Positions 35,301 through 48,215 of a DNA stretch of 64,000 nt are shown here, piece after piece. Position numbers and translations under genes: made by a program. The stretch is from Stenocarpella maydis (taxonomy: Eukaryota > Ascomycota > Sordariomycetes > Diaporthales > Diaporthaceae), in the NCBI GenBank assembly GCA_002270565.1, contig NQMI01000063.1:194750-258749 (forward strand), read 5' to 3'. The notes beneath the pieces are model-generated. The model was not told the origin of the DNA and did not search any database. It was given only the letters and a program-made list of their open reading frames with translations. How positions within the stretch are numbered: position 1 is the stretch's first letter; each line of letters begins with the position of its first letter.

Positions 35301-38184
35301 TTAAGAAACCCGCGGGAGCGCCGCGCTCAGCGGCAGGTCCCTCGACGACCGCCCGACCCAGACCGTCTTGGCCCCGCCGCCGACGACCCAGTCCTGCGCC
35401 GCCGGGTCCCACGAGCTGACGTCCCTGCGGGTGATGCCCACGCTGAGGGCGCGCGACTCGCCGGGCCGGAGCCCCCTCAGCCTCTCGAACCCGCGCAGCT
35501 CGCGCGCCGGCTCGTACGCGCCCCCGCGCGACACGTACACCTGCGCCACCTCGTCGCCCGCCACGCCGCCCGTGTTGGTCACCGTCGCCTCCACCGTGTA
35601 CAGCACGTCGTACAGCCGCGGGTTGCCTCCCGGGCGCCGCCGCGGGCGGCAGGGCTGCGGCGAGCCGTCGCGCGAGCCGGCGGGGAGGTCGGCCGGGGCG
35701 CCGTACTCCGGGTCGGCCGAGGCGGCGGCCAGGTCGGTGCTGTTGAGCCACGGGTAGCAGTAGAGCCTCACGCGGCTGCTGCTGACGTCCGCGGGGAACA
35801 GGTGGTCCGCCGGGTTGGCGCTGTAGTTGCCGTAGGTCCTGGCGCTGGAGGTGTGGCCCGTGGACGGCGTGTACGCCGACACGTTGGTGTGGGCCGTGAC
35901 CCGGAGGTCGCTGTACTCAAAGGTCGTGTAGCTCAGCCCGAAGCCGAACTCGTACGTCGGGGTCACGTTGTGCTTGTCAAAGGCGCGGTAGTCGATGAAG
36001 CTGCCCTCGGCGAAGTTGATCTGCGGCACGTCGTGGTTGGGCGTGTACAGCACGTCCGTGCCGAAGTCGCTGCGGTTGGCCCCCATGGTGAAGGGCAGCT
36101 TGCCGCTGGGGTTGACCTTGCCGTAGAGGACGTCGACGATGGCGTTGCCGCTCTGCTCGCCCGGGACCCCGGCCCACAGGATGGCGGTAACATTGGGGTT
36201 CTTGGCATAGTCGTCGAGGATGACGGGGCCCACGGAGTGGACGACGACGATGGTGTTGTTGCTCTCCGAGGCCACGGCCGAGATGAGCGCGTCTCCGTTC
36301 TGCCAGAGGGTCAGGTTGTTCCTGTCGCCCACGTTGCTGTCGACTGCGATGTAGCCCTCTCCCGAGTCCGAGTTTACGAAGACGATGGCCGGCGCGTTGA
36401 CGTCGTTGGCGCGGCGGGCGAGGGCCGAGACAAGGTCGAGGTCCCAGTTGTCCAGGATCGACTCGTAGCTGCCACCGTTGGCCAGGATCCAGGCCTGGAT
36501 GGCGCCATCGGGCGTCAGGAGGTAGGGGAAATTGGTGCTGCCGGAGCCCCATGCCATGGCCAGGGTGCCGTCGTCACACCCGCGGTCAGGGCAGCCGTTG
36601 GGGCCCAGCAGGTTGGGCCCGGCGTCCTCGCCAAAGACGGCCGTGAGCTTCTCGGTGCCCTTGAGGGGCAGCACGCCCGTGTTCTTGAGCAGGACGGTGC
36701 TGGCGCCGCCGATCTCGCGGATGATGGCGCTGTGGTTCGAGGTGACATCCAGGTGCTCGTTGACCTGGACAATGGGCCCCTGGCCTACCGAGAAGTGCTC
36801 GCGGCCGTACGTGTCCATTGTCCACGCGGAGAAGCTGATGGGGTCGCGCTCGATGGGCCGGTCGACAAAGAAGAAGCCGGCCATGATGCGGACAGCCATG
36901 TCGTCGAGGCGCCACTGCGGGATGGTACCGTTGAGCACGGCGATGGTCAGGTTGGAGCCAAAGTAGCTGTCTCCGCTCGAGAACAGGGTGTCACCGGGCA
37001 TGGTCATGTCGAGGCCTGCGAGGATGGCAGACACGCCAGAGTGGGTGCCCTGCCAGTCGGAGACGACAAAGCCCTGGAAGCCGAGCTCGCCCTTGAGCAG
37101 GTAGTTGAGGGTGTACGAGTTCTGACACGCGTGACTATTGTTCACTTGATTGTAAGAACACATGATCGATGTTGCGCCAGCACGAACGCCGTCTGCCCTT
37201 GAGGTCAGCCTGCAGGTCCCAGCAGTCATGCCATTCGCAGGGCCTATCTGGTGGGGGACGAAACGGGGCACGTAGGGCAGGGTAACACACCAGCAAATGG
37301 CCACAGGTACAGCTCGTGCATCGTGACGTCGTCCAGGTTCGCCGAGTTGGAGTCGGTGATGTTCCAGCCGAAGCCCTCGGACTCTGGCTGCTGGCGGAAG
37401 TGCTCCTGCTCGTAGGCGATGTAGTGCTTCGCGCTGGTCATGACGCCGGCGGACTGGATGCCCTTGATGCTCTCGGCAAACATCTGGCCCGTCAGCACGG
37501 GGTCGGGCGAGAAGCCCTCCCAGTTGCGGCCCCCCTCGGGGGCCCTCCCGAGGGGCCCGGCGACGGGGCCGAGCTGCATGTCGACCCCCTTGGCGGCGTG
37601 CTCCTCGCCCATGGCGCGGCCGCGGAGGTAGGCGAGGTCGCGGTCCCAGGTCGCGGCGACGTTGACGCCGGCGGCGAACACGCTGACAAAGTCGGTATCG
37701 CGGACGCCCGTGGGGCTGTCCTGGAGGCACATGGCGCGGAAGCCGAGGCGGGGGATGGCGCCGGTCTGGCCCACGCACCTGTCGGCCTCCCAGCCCGTCC
37801 CGGTGGTCAGGTTCACCTTCTCCTCCAGGGTGAGCTGGCTGACGAACGAGCGGGCCTTGGTGTAGGCGTCAGCCCAGCCCCCGAGCCCTTCGCCCCCTGC
37901 AGAAACACGTCGACGGTCAGCCTGCTGGTCTATACTCGGTAGATACCCACGGGGTTGGGGGGCCGCCTGCCAGGCTCTATCATCTACCTATACATACATG
38001 GCGATGGGTACTTGGGAGGCGAGGCCTGGAATGCCTGAGACCCCTTGATGGTCACGGGGTTCTCCGACACGAAGCCGGGGTACACCGTATCAGGGAACGG
38101 CGACCCATAGTTGCCGTCGTGTGAGTAGTCCTGGGCGCGAGCCACGCCGGCGGCTGCGAGCAGTAGGATCGAGGCGGTCTGCAT
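35301..38184 (-). CDS. Secreted beta-glucosidase, glycoside hydrolase family 3
   Basis: Releases glucose from cellobiose and other beta-glucosides outside the cell. Exons 38184-37998, 37896-37291 and 37192-35301; introns are 101 bp (GTATGT, branch CTGAC, CTGCAG) and 98 bp (GTGTGT, branch CTGACC). Spliced 2685 nt, 894 residues, typical of Bgl1-type enzymes. Signal peptide residues 1-17 (MQTASILLLAAAGVARA). The junctions restore SPWGEGLGGW and LWPFADGVRAG. The N-terminal barrel has SAKHYIAYEQEHFR and the nucleophile Asp310 in GFVVSDWQGTHSG. The alpha/beta sandwich has the GEDAGPN region. A C-terminal fibronectin-III-like domain starts near VEATVTNTGGVAGDEVAQVYV. Many N-glycosylation sequons. 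Intact. Confidence 0.95.
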
Positions 38185-41100
38185 GATGCTGGATGGTTGT
38201 CGACAAAGGCAGCAATGCGTGAGGAGAGAGACGGGATCGCTGGGTTCTGGCCGGCCAGAGAGATGACGGACATCTTATATTCGTGCCCGAGTGGCCGGCA
38301 GGGGGGGGGGCAAATCCGGGTTGCTGAAGGCTTGGGGTGTTTGCTCCAGCATCTGGGCCACTTAAGCAGGGACCCCGGATTGGGTTTTTCCAGCATCATG
38401 GTTCGGCCGGCCCTTCGTTCCTGAACGCGGGGCCTCAGTTACGATGGTACGATGGTACCTGCACCAGTCATGCCCCCTCCCACTCTGTATCTTTCAACCT
38501 ATTAACATTATAAATAAAAACTCTTAGGAATTACAAGAAATACTGATAAACACATATGGAATTATGTTATTTGAGAATTATAGTTGTGACATTTACTACA
38601 AAAAGATTTTAATTATTAGAATTTATAAAGTTCAAATTCGAATTAGAGTTAAATTACTTATAGCTTTAGCGTTTCCAGCAAAGTTAAGATGTAAAGTACC
38701 AAGTACCTAGGTATATAAAGCTGAGGGTCTGAATTGACTAGGCTTGTATGTACTCCATAAAAGGTGTATAAGCCGTAAGGGTGTATGACTGGCTGGGGTG
38801 CTGTGGTACCACGGTGAGCCATCAAGTGCTCGCTCTCCGCAGCCGTGATGGGAACACCCGAGGTTGTCCCGTCACTCTGGGACGCATGTCATTGGCCCTT
38901 GCGTGCTGGCCCGCCTCGCCTGTCATCCGAGGAGCCGGGTGCTAGTGTAGTGTAGTGTAAGTAGTGTAGCTCTGCTGACCCGTGGGGAACGGGCGACTGT
39001 CGACTGGGCCTGGTCCACCCTGGTGCTGGCCATGTGGTCAGGTGGGTGCTGGGAGGCACATCCGCCCTCGGAAATGTCGCCGTCTCCCACCGACCGACTG
39101 CCTGCCCTTGTGTCTGTGGCTGCCGGGGATATCTGCTCGAGTATGTATGCCTGGCTCCCCACGTGAGCACGAGACAAGAAACAAAACACCCGAGCCTCAC
39201 CTCCCAGACATATATAAGCTTTCCCATCCAGACGCCTCCCGCGGCTTGGCGATGTCTTGGCCAACGGTCCGTCCCATGCAAGGTCCAATATTGTTCCTGG
39301 CGATCGTGGAGAGGTGGCACGGCGACGTCATACCACCCACTCACAAGAAATGAGACCCGCCCCCGTTCTCACGCGCGGGGGAGACGATCCATTTGCAGGT
39401 TGCGAGCATTCGGCCCGACCGCCCAGCTTTGTCTGCATGGGGATAGGGGCCCCGCACGCCCTCCCCACAATCCCCCATCCTGTCAGGTGTTGGATGGGAC
39501 CTGGAGGGCGTGCGAGCGGGACAACATCGGCTTCATCTCAGGACCATCACGCCTCTTGTCTTTACTACGTGCGGCGGTCTCTGGATTAGCATAGCGTTAC
39601 CCTACCCTTGGACACGTTGGCATGAGGCGAATATTTCAACGCGCACCGGAGCATCATGACATGACCAATATATGACATGACCTTATTTCTCGGGGGGCGA
39701 CCGCCCTGGCGGGTGTCGTTGGTCCCGGTCAAACCACTTTACCAGATCGCTCCGGCCCTGACCTGCATATCCCGTACGACATAGTATACAAGGTCCACCC
39801 CGACCACGCCCCCGCCGACCTGGTGCTGCCCGAGGTTCCCCCACCAGGCAGCACGGCCATTCGTCGTCTCTCCGGCCCGTCTCCTCACTGCTCTCCTCCA
39901 CGATGGGCCCGGTGCTTACGACTCGTTCAGGCGGTCTAGCAACGGTCCCCCGGATGGAGCATCCATCCCCTATGCGGTCTAGGGCGGGCACCCGGCTCAG
40001 GATGCCGTCCAGGCAACTTTCGGCTTATATTTCCAGATCGGCCAGATCGGCGGTCTTCATGCCTCGCAACGCGTACTTGTTAGTAGGCAAAACTTGCATT
40101 CCTTCGCGTGCCTGCGTGCGGGCCCCACTTTCAGCCAGTGGGCACCTGTGCAGATAGGGTGATTTGATATTTGGCTCCCCGTGGTGCCGCATACGTCCGC
40201 GTCGTGCTGACCTCGATGGTGCGGAGACAAGAGACTACCTTCGATTACAAGTGCCAGGGCAGGCGGCAAGTCGATGTCCTTCGTCGCAGATACTCTTTCA
40301 TTGTTGGTCCATACCTGCACCCAGCCATATGTAATGTTATGTATGCCTCCTCAAATGTCTCGCCGGTTCCCCAGGCTCCTAGCACTTTACGCGGCCAAAG
40401 AATTCGTGACAACTCCTTGACGGGCCTTACTCTTTGGCCATTGGGTCACCAACAGACTTATTGACGAGTAAAATGAGACGTCTGCCGAAAAACCTGTAGC
40501 ATTGTGGATCCGCCTAGGGCACAAGATCTGTGCTCAACCCCGGCCTAACTTTTCTTTTCTTTTCTTTTCTTTTTCTTTTTTTTTCTTTTTGTGATTTGTC
40601 TCGGCCGTATTTGCAAAAAGGCACTACATCCTCCGGCGTTCTCGTCGTACTGCAAGAGCTACAGTTCGCACGTTGCGTGGTAGATGCACCTCTCCATTCC
40701 ACATGTATGATTGAAGTAGAGGCACGATATACGAGGTGGAAAGCCCCTTACGGGGGCCCTAGGAGCTATTCACCCAAATTTCACTAATGTTCAAATGCTA
40801 AAGCTTAAATAGGCGTGAAGGGCCCTCCACATATTCATCGGAGGGACCTCCATATACCTAGAGGGGCCCCTTTCTTAAGCCCCCTGAGCTCTCTAGGTTA
40901 GGGTTCTCTACGGACTAATTATAGAATGCAGATAGTATTACCAATTAGAGGCTGAGAATTCTAGCGAGCCATTTAGGCCTATAGTATGGCGATATTCCAA
41001 GACGGACGGTTCTCCCAACCGCAGAGCGGCATCAATGTCCCCCCTTCCCTACAATGGACGCCATGCAAGACTTCGGTATTATATCTATATTACATTACTC

Positions 41101-41193
41101 TGGGCTCCTCTTAACCCCATCTATGCTTTAGAAACACCCTCCCCGCCGGGGGGGNCCCCCCCGGGGGGGGGGGGGCGCACACGCCCAGCCCGC
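38185..41193. other. Intergenic, with AT-rich segment and palindromic repeat family
   Basis: 3 kb. AT-rich at 38470-38770 with TACCTAGGTA at 38704-38713; a pyrimidine tract at 40548-40590; a second group of GGGCCC/CTCCATATACC repeats at about 40795-40890; and a lone N in a G/C run at 41155. Short frames at 38889-39594 show no family. Confidence 0.5.
40795..40890. repeat. Second locus of the GGGCCC/TCCATATACC repeat family
   Basis: Units AGGGCCCTCCACATATTC and CCTCCATATACCTAGAGG match the repeat cluster at 29810-30110, and both loci contain CTTAAGCCCC. Confidence 0.5.
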
Positions 41194-44100
41194 TCACCGC
41201 AGCATCTGCTGCATGGCGCTCACGCGGTAGCTCTCTCTCCTGGCCATGAGCTCCTCGTGAGTGCCGCGGTCCACGACGCGGCCCCCCTCGACGACGAGGA
41301 TCACGTCCGCCCTCTGCACCGTCCTCAGCCGGTGCGTGATGGCCAGCACCGTGGTGCCGCGCGCGGCCCTGGCCAGCCCCTCCTGCAGCGCCGCCTCGCT
41401 GGCGGCGTCGAGCGCGCTGGTGCTCTCGTCGAGCAGCAGGAGCCGCGGACGGCGGACGAGCGCGCGCGCGATGGCCACGCGCTGGCGCTGGCCCCCGGAC
41501 AGCCGCGCCCCGGAGCCGCCGCACTCGGTATCGTAGCCCTGCGGAAGGGTGCCGCCGACAATATCATCGTGGATGCCGGCGAGGCGGCAGGCCTCCTCGA
41601 CGTCGGCGTCCGAGGGCGGCGGCGCGCCAGGGGCGGCGCCCAGCGCGACGTTGAAGCGGATGCTGCCGTCGAAGAGGGCGGGGGACTGCGGCACGACGGC
41701 AATGGCGGAGCGGAAGTGGCCCGGGTCCCGGTGGGCCGATATGTCGGCGCCGTCGATGGAAATGGTGCCAGACGTGGGGTGGTAAAGGCGCTGGACGAGG
41801 CCCATGATGGTCGACTTGCCGGCGCCCGATGGCCCGACCAGGCCGCAGAAGGTGTTTGGCGAGAGGGTGAAGGAGACGTTGTCGAGGATGGTCTTGTCCG
41901 GGCGCGATGGGTAGGCAAAGGACACGTTGCTGAACGTCACGCTTGCGCCGTTGCCCCCTGGGTTGGGACCTGGTGATGGTGGCGGTGGTGCCGCGGCGAG
42001 GCCCTTGGACCCAGCCGCTGCTTCGACATCCTCGCCGTGGCCGCCGTGGTCCTCGGGCACGTCCATGATGGCCTCCCTGTCGATGGCACCCATGACCCTC
42101 CCCAGCGCCAGCCTCGCGCGGGAGAACTCGGGGGCGAGGGCAAACATGCTGCTCCACAGCTGGGCGCTCGTGAGCATCGCGACGAGGATGACGAGGAAGT
42201 CGGTCTGGGTGTATTCGCCCCTCATGATGAGCTGCGAGCCCCACCAGTACGCGAGGGCGTTGACGAAGATGCCGCACGAGTAGCTGACGGCGAGCCAGAC
42301 GTTGGTCGAGGCGGCGTTGCGGACGACCTGCGCCGCCGGGCCGCGCACGAGCCGCCGATACTCGCCCATGTACTCGCGCTCGAGCGAGAGCACGGCGACG
42401 GTGCGGATGGACTGTATGGCCTCGGTGGCGAGCGCCGTGGCGGCCGCGAATGCGCCGCGGTGGCGCTCCTCGTAGCGGGCCAGCATGCGCAGCTGCATGA
42501 AGCCGCTGCCCAGCAGTATAGGCAGTATGGCCACGCAGACAAGCGCGATCCTCCATGCGAGGCAGAGCGAGAGCACGACGGCGACGGCCACGCTCACGAG
42601 GACCCCGAGCACGGTGCCGAGGGTGGAGCCCGAGAAGGCGCCCACAGCTGCGGCGTCGACCGTGATGACGCCTAGTAGGCCCGACGGGCTATGGCCCGCG
42701 GCCCGGTGGAAGGTGAGGATGTCCCTGTCTAGCAGGGCGCGTAGGGCGAGCACGCGGAGGCGGTAGAGCAGGCGCTCTGCCACGACGCCGAAGCCCCACC
42801 ACGTGACGAAGTTCGCCAGCAGCTCGACGCAGGCCAGCATGAAGAACAGGCCACCAAAGAGGCGGCCGACCGCACGGAGGGAGTCGGCGGTGGCACCGGC
42901 CGCGCATGGGTTGAGCCCCCCGACGGCAGAGCCGAAGATGACACCCTGGGCGGAGAAGGTCGACCCGACGATGAAGGCGGCGACGAGAGCCAGGACGAGC
43001 CAGCCGAGGTCAGGCCGGACCAGGTGGAACAGCCCCTTAAATACGGGGGTGCTGGCCTGCTCTGTGTCCCCTTTGTCCTCGCCTTTGTGCTGAGCCACCG
43101 CCGGCTGGCCTGAGGCGACCGCTGGGAGGGACGGGGGAGAAGACGTTGAGCTCCTCGGTAGGTCATCCAGGGCGTGCGCATCCGGGCCCTGGTCCAGGCT
43201 GGCGGACAGGATGGCCTCGCGTTTCTCATGGTCCTCGTCGTCGCTGTCGGGCGCACGGCGGGAGCCGCCATCCCCCATCTGCAGCCTCGCCATGCGGGCA
43301 AACTTGCCCGCCTCAGGACCTCTGGCCATGAGCTCGTCGTACGTGCCGTCCTCGACGACGCGGCCAGCCTGCATGACGACGATGCGGTCGGCGCTGCGGA
43401 CGGTGGCGAGGCGGTGCGCAATGGCGACGACCGTGCGGCGCTGCCCCGGCGGCACGGCCCTGCGGGCGGTGTCCAGGCGGTCCATGATGCGCCTCTCGCT
43501 GGCCGAGTCGAGCGACGCCGTGGCCTCGTCTAGAAGGAGCACGTCCGGGTCGCGGATCAGCGCGCGCGCGAGGGCGATGCGCTGCCGCTGGCCGCCGCTG
43601 AGCGAGCCGCCGCCAGTGCCGGCCGGCGTGCCGTAGCCCTGGTCCAGGCGCGAGATGAAGCCGGCCGCGTCGGCCTGCTCCGCAGCACCGCGCACCAGCC
43701 GGGCGATCTCGGCCAGCTCGGGGCTGTTGAGGGCGGCGGCGGCGGCATCCAGGTCCGCGCCCGACGCCCCGGACTCGGCTGCGGCGCTGGCCAGGCGGGC
43801 GAGGTGGGCGTGTGCGAGGAACGGCCTCAGGGGCTGGTGCTGGGGCCGCGGGCTGTTTGCCAGCCCCACGGCGATGTTCTCGAGGATGGAGCGGTCGAGG
43901 AGCTGGCAGTCCTGGTGGACAACCCCGAGGGTGCTCCGCAGCGAGCGCACGTTGAGCGAGCGCATGTCGTGGCCGTCCAGCTCGACGGCGCCCTCGGTCG
44001 GGTCGTGCAGGCGCGCGAGGAGCGAGGCGAGGGTGGACTTGCCGCTGCCGGACAGGCCCACGACAGCGGTATATGTAGCGGGCGCAAGCTCGAGGCTGAC

Positions 44101-45490
44101 GCCGGACAGGGCAGGCCGGCCGGGCCGGGAGGCATACTCGAAGGAGACGTTGCGCAGGGCAAGGGTCCTACCCCGGCATGAGGGCGACGGCTCGAGGACC
44201 AGGCCGGAGGGCGAGGTGGCGTCTATAGCCGAGGGGGTGTCCATGTCCTCCTTGAGACGGCCGTAGGCGGAGACGGCAGCGCTCAGGAAGGGCATGGACG
44301 GGGCGATGCCCCCGAGCATCACGCAGGCGTCGACCAGGAGGAAGACAGTCGAGTATATGGACCCCACGCTGGCGTTGTTGGACGACCCCTCGAAGGCGGC
44401 GGCGGCGACCAGGACGCTGCCCTGCCAGAAGGCCAGCGCGTTGGCGCAGTACGAGATGAAGTAGAGGGCGCCGGTCTGCACGGCAGCAAAGGCGGCCTTG
44501 GCCACGGCGGCATCACGGGCCCGGGCCATGTGGCCGGCAAAGGCGGCGACGAGGCGCGGCGCCGCACCAAAGGCCTGCACAACCTCGACGTGCTCGAGGG
44601 CCTCGGATGCTATCGATGAGGCGGCCGCGGCGGCAGCAGCAGACCGGCCCACGAACTTGGAGATGTAATGGCCGCCGACCCTGCTCGACAGCACAAAGGC
44701 CGGCAGCGTGGCGGCGAGCAGCATCCCGGCCAGGGCTGGCTGGCGCATGAAGGCGATGACAAGCACGGTGACGAAGAAGGAGACGGTCGTGATGATGTTG
44801 CCGACCTTCTCGCTGGTGCCGGCCTGCACCGCCGTGATGTCGCCCTGCAGCCGGCCTGACACCCGGCCGGACGCCGCGTCGCCCACGACGTCGAAGAAGC
44901 CGGGCGGCTGCCGCAGCAGGGCGGCGACATATTGGGCCCGCAGGCGCTGGGCCAGGCGCTGCGAGAGGATGTTCCAGCACGTCAGGTGCCCGTAGATGAG
45001 CACCAGTGCGACGGCCCCGATCCAGGCCGTCTGTATCACCTTGTCGTTGATGGACTGCTGGTATGCAAAGGCGTCGGCGTCCTGGGCCGCCGCGCAGGTT
45101 GCCGAGTTGAAGTTGTCGATCAGCTCTCCGAACAGGACGCCCATCAGGGGGAACGGCACTCCGGCCCCGGCTGCGCACAGGAAGCCGCCTGCCAGCAGCG
45201 AGTGGTCGACCCACGTGGGCGACGCCGCCGTCAGCACCAGCTCGAACCACGCCAGTATCCCTCGCAGCTTGGTCTTGGTCTTCTTCTCGGGCACCTTTCC
45301 ATGTTCGTTCATGTCAGCTGGCTTGGCCTGGGGTGGTCTCGGTCCAGGCACCCAACGCCGGCTGGACAACATATCAAGCAAGTGGTGAAGCCAGTCTCAA
45401 GTCACTCACCGGAGCAACCACCCGCCCCTCGCTGGCCTCCTCGCCATCTGCTGGCGCAGTTGATGGATGGTCCTTCTCGCTCTCGCCCAT
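41194..45490 (-). CDS. Full-size ABCB (MDR/Pmd1-type) ABC transporter
   Basis: ATP-driven membrane exporter with TMD-NBD-TMD-NBD order. Exon 1 is 45490-45410 (27 codons, MGESEKDHPS), intron 45409-45328 (82 bp, GTGAGT...CCCCAG) and exon 2 45327-41194; 1404 residues. Starting at 45381 instead would include intron sequence. NBD1: Walker A GLSGSGKST at about 451, signature LSGGQRQR at about 603, Walker B VLLLDEATASLD. NBD2: Walker A GPSGAGKST at about 1192, signature LSGGQRQR at about 1303, Walker B LLLLDESTSALD. Both H-loops (AIAHRLAT, AITHRLRT) are present, so both sites look competent. The linker is acidic (DSDDEDHEK). It is divergent from the GNAT gene of the siderophore block; fungal siderophore clusters can include such ABCB genes, so siderophore or precursor export is a possible but unproven role. 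Confidence 0.93.
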
Positions 45491-46959
45491 TGTGCCTGTC
45501 TGAGAAGTGTGTCCGGGTGCGAAACTGGCTCGAGACCGGTCCAGGGCGATCAGAAGGGCATGGCGGAGGGCTGATGAGCGCGGTAGCAACAGGCGGGGTC
45601 ATGTTTATTCCTGCTGCAGTGGGACACGCACTCCCTCCGCTGCTTGTTACCGATCCACCCACGCCAAGGGCGACATAGGAGGCGGAGGATGCCATGGGGT
45701 GGTGGTGAGTCCGGGCCAAGACTTCCTGAGAGAGTTCACGCTCGCCAGTGTCTTGTCAGATCCCCTGCGGGCCAAGGAGCCCATGCACGACAGTGGTGGG
45801 GCCGTGACACCAGGGTTCTCCTCACTGTGCTGCTGTGTGCATGCAGGCCAGGCAGTGGGGCCGCAGCGATACATACGGAGTACAGAGTACTTAGTATGCA
45901 TTTACCCGTGACGCCAGCCATGGGTCCAGGCCGTGCTGCCGTGGTGGTTTCTGGACATTGGTGGAAGGAACGCCTGATGAATTGGGCGCAGAAATGATCG
46001 TAGAAGTGGGGGTATCGATGATTTCCGAAGTTTCGTGATGTAACGAGCGAATCGAGGCTCATAACCTGATGGTTTGAACGATTGTACTGATCGATCTGGT
46101 TGTTGTTGAGGAAAAGAATCCTCACGCTATCGGACACTCTGAAGGAGCCTACTCAAAGGGCTAGCAGGTGGTCCGTGCGGGCCACCGTCAGGCGTTCCTT
46201 CCAACACACATGAGGAGGACCCCATCTTCTCCTCAAGTGCCATAGACATCAACTAGTATGCCCTAGGGTATATCCGTCACACTTGCCGGCGCCTATTCTT
46301 TAGTTTATAGTCAAGTCTTATTCCCAGGTCAGAATTTCTAATCGATAACTAGGCGGCTTAAATCAAACACCTACTTTATATACTACCCCCTGTATATACA
46401 CCCTTAATTTTAGACTTTTTCAAAAGCCGCTGATGGGAACTGGCCGCTGGCTTGGGAGAAAGACAAAAGACGGCTTGATTTGCTAGCTACCTACTTAAAT
46501 AGGTGGGCAGGGTGACAGGTCTGTTTTTATGTCCGTGGGGTGGTGTGTACATGCAACTTAACCGCTGTCTTAAACGACCAAATATCAGTACTTCACACAT
46601 GTTCCGCTACAAATCGCGGCATCGTCCTCTCCATCTGGTTCAAACCTTCCAGGAGGAAGGATATGAATGCTATTGGCCTCTGAGGTGCCTACGGAGGTGG
46701 GCTTCAGTGCTGGCCAAGAGTGGCCAAGGCCGTCAGATCGCTGCCATGATTCTACCTGGTTGCTGCGTCGTATGCTTGTCTGACCTTGGCGTTGTCTCTG
46801 CCATCTGTTGTCTTGCTACTAATAGCCCGTCCCATCGCGTCCATCAATGTCGGCCGTGTCGCTGCGTCTCACTTCCTGATAACCATCTCAGCGCTGTTGT
46901 TTGTGTATATACGCACCCGAGAACCCACACAGCGGACCTTGTATCAGTCGCACCTCATC
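45491..46959. other. Divergent intergenic region between ABC transporter and GNAT gene
   Basis: 1.47 kb. No gene seen. AT-rich around 46230-46420. A CCTGATAAC GATA core at about 46876-46884 lies some 80 bp before the GNAT start, but it matches only the core of the SreA-type consensus. Confidence 0.45.
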
Positions 46960-47637
46960 ATGTCGCAGCCAATCATCTCAACGCCCCGTCTGGAGCTGGT
47001 TCCTCTCGACCAAAGCCCCGAGCACAAGCAGTTCCTCTTCGAGCTGGACACGGACCCGGAGGTAATGCGCTACATCGCATTTGGACGACCCTTTGACGAG
47101 AAAGAGGCGGAACAGTGCCGGGAGGCGCTGCTCAAGACAGCCGAGCCGAGCGGCTTTGGGACCTGGGTCGCCCAGCTCAGGGGCCGCCGGAGCAGCAGCA
47201 GCAGCACGAGGGAGCTGGTCGGCTGGTGGGTTCTGAGCCCCAGCGGGTCGGACCCCCGGCGCAGCGAGTTCGGCCTGCGCGTCGCACGACAGTACTGGGG
47301 CAAAGGCTTCGCCAAGGAGGGCACCCTCGGGCTGCTGCGGTACGCCTTCGAGTCCAGGGGCCTCGGCGCCGTCTACGGCGAGACCATGGCGGTGAACTCG
47401 GGCAGCTGCAGGACGATGGAGAGCTGTGGCCTCAGGCTTGTGCGCAGGTACTTCAACGACTACAAGGACTTCACGCCGGCACCGGGCATCGAGCACGGGG
47501 AGGTTGAGTACGCCATCACCAGGGGCGAGTGGGAGGCACAGCAGGGCCAGGCTCGGGAGGAGCATGCCACCCGCCAAGGAAAGCTCATCAGTGCCATGCA
47601 TACACAGGTGGTATCCGTCGGCTGTTCCTCGGAATAG
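46960..47637 (+). CDS. GNAT acetyltransferase (RimJ-like), candidate siderophore N-acetyltransferase
   Basis: Transfers an acyl group from acetyl-CoA to an amine. Single exon; start at 46960 (MSQPIISTPRLELVPL), which matches the usual RimJ/RimL-type N-terminus; the frame extends upstream but without similarity. 225 residues. The acetyl-CoA-binding motif A reads RVARQYWGKGFAKEG (about 107-121), followed by the helix TLGLLRYAFE and the NSGSCRTMESCGLRLVRRY element. It lies 580 bp upstream of, and in tandem with, a siderophore-type MFS gene. In Aspergillus fumigatus the fusarinine C acetylase gene sidG (GNAT family) neighbours mirB and estB. By context this could be the SidG counterpart; a general ribosomal-protein-type acetyltransferase is the alternative. 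Confidence 0.85.
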   Translation: MSQPIISTPRLELVPLDQSPEHKQFLFELDTDPEVMRYIAFGRPFDEKEAEQCREALLKTAEPSGFGTWVAQLRGRRSSSSSTRELVGWWVLSPSGSDPRRSEFGLRVARQYWGKGFAKEGTLGLLRYAFESRGLGAVYGETMAVNSGSCRTMESCGLRLVRRYFNDYKDFTPAPGIEHGEVEYAITRGEWEAQQGQAREEHATRQGKLISAMHTQVVSVGCSSE

Positions 47638-48215
47638 GGACGCGTGTAAAGTGGCCCGACTGCGTACTACTGTGTAATCGGTGTGGAGACCGCCGAGGGA
47701 TGCCTCCCCCTATAGCATTTTACTATTGAGCAAAATCTTATCAATCTCATCTAATCAGTCCGCCTGCCAAGGGTGCCAATACCACTAGTGAATGCGACCT
47801 CTACACCAACTGGTTTTTCGTCTGCGAAGCTGATGGAGCGATGCCGGAAGACGGCACCACCCAAGGGGCTCAGGGCCAAGCACATGTCGTCTATTGGAGG
47901 GCGACCTTGGGCGGTACTTTTGTGCATTTGATTTTTTTGGACTCCCTTTCCCCCTGCCCAGCATTGCATATCTAATACGATTATGTACATATCCGTGATA
48001 TGACATATCACAACGTACTCCGTAGAAGCCCTCACAACCAGGATGCTGTCCCCCCACGTCCCGTCGTGGTCTGCTTTCTCGCCGTCTCGCTCCCGATCCT
48101 TCGTGTCGAGGGCCTGTTATAGAATAACACGCCCTCCCGCCTGCCGCCGCTGGGATCCAAAGTGGTGCCCCGAACACATGAGTCCCCGCCAGTAGACAAT
48201 ATCCGCACAGCCAAG
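47638..48215. other. Intergenic, promoter region of the siderophore-type transporter
   Basis: 578 bp. Contains TTATCAATC at about 47736, one base off the reverse complement of the ATCWGATAA consensus. No gene seen. Confidence 0.4.

Noticed and set aside
35802..37202. Long 466-codon plus-strand frame
   Set aside because: It lies wholly antisense to the GH3 beta-glucosidase and reflects GC-rich third positions; composition is low-complexity Val/Gly/Arg.
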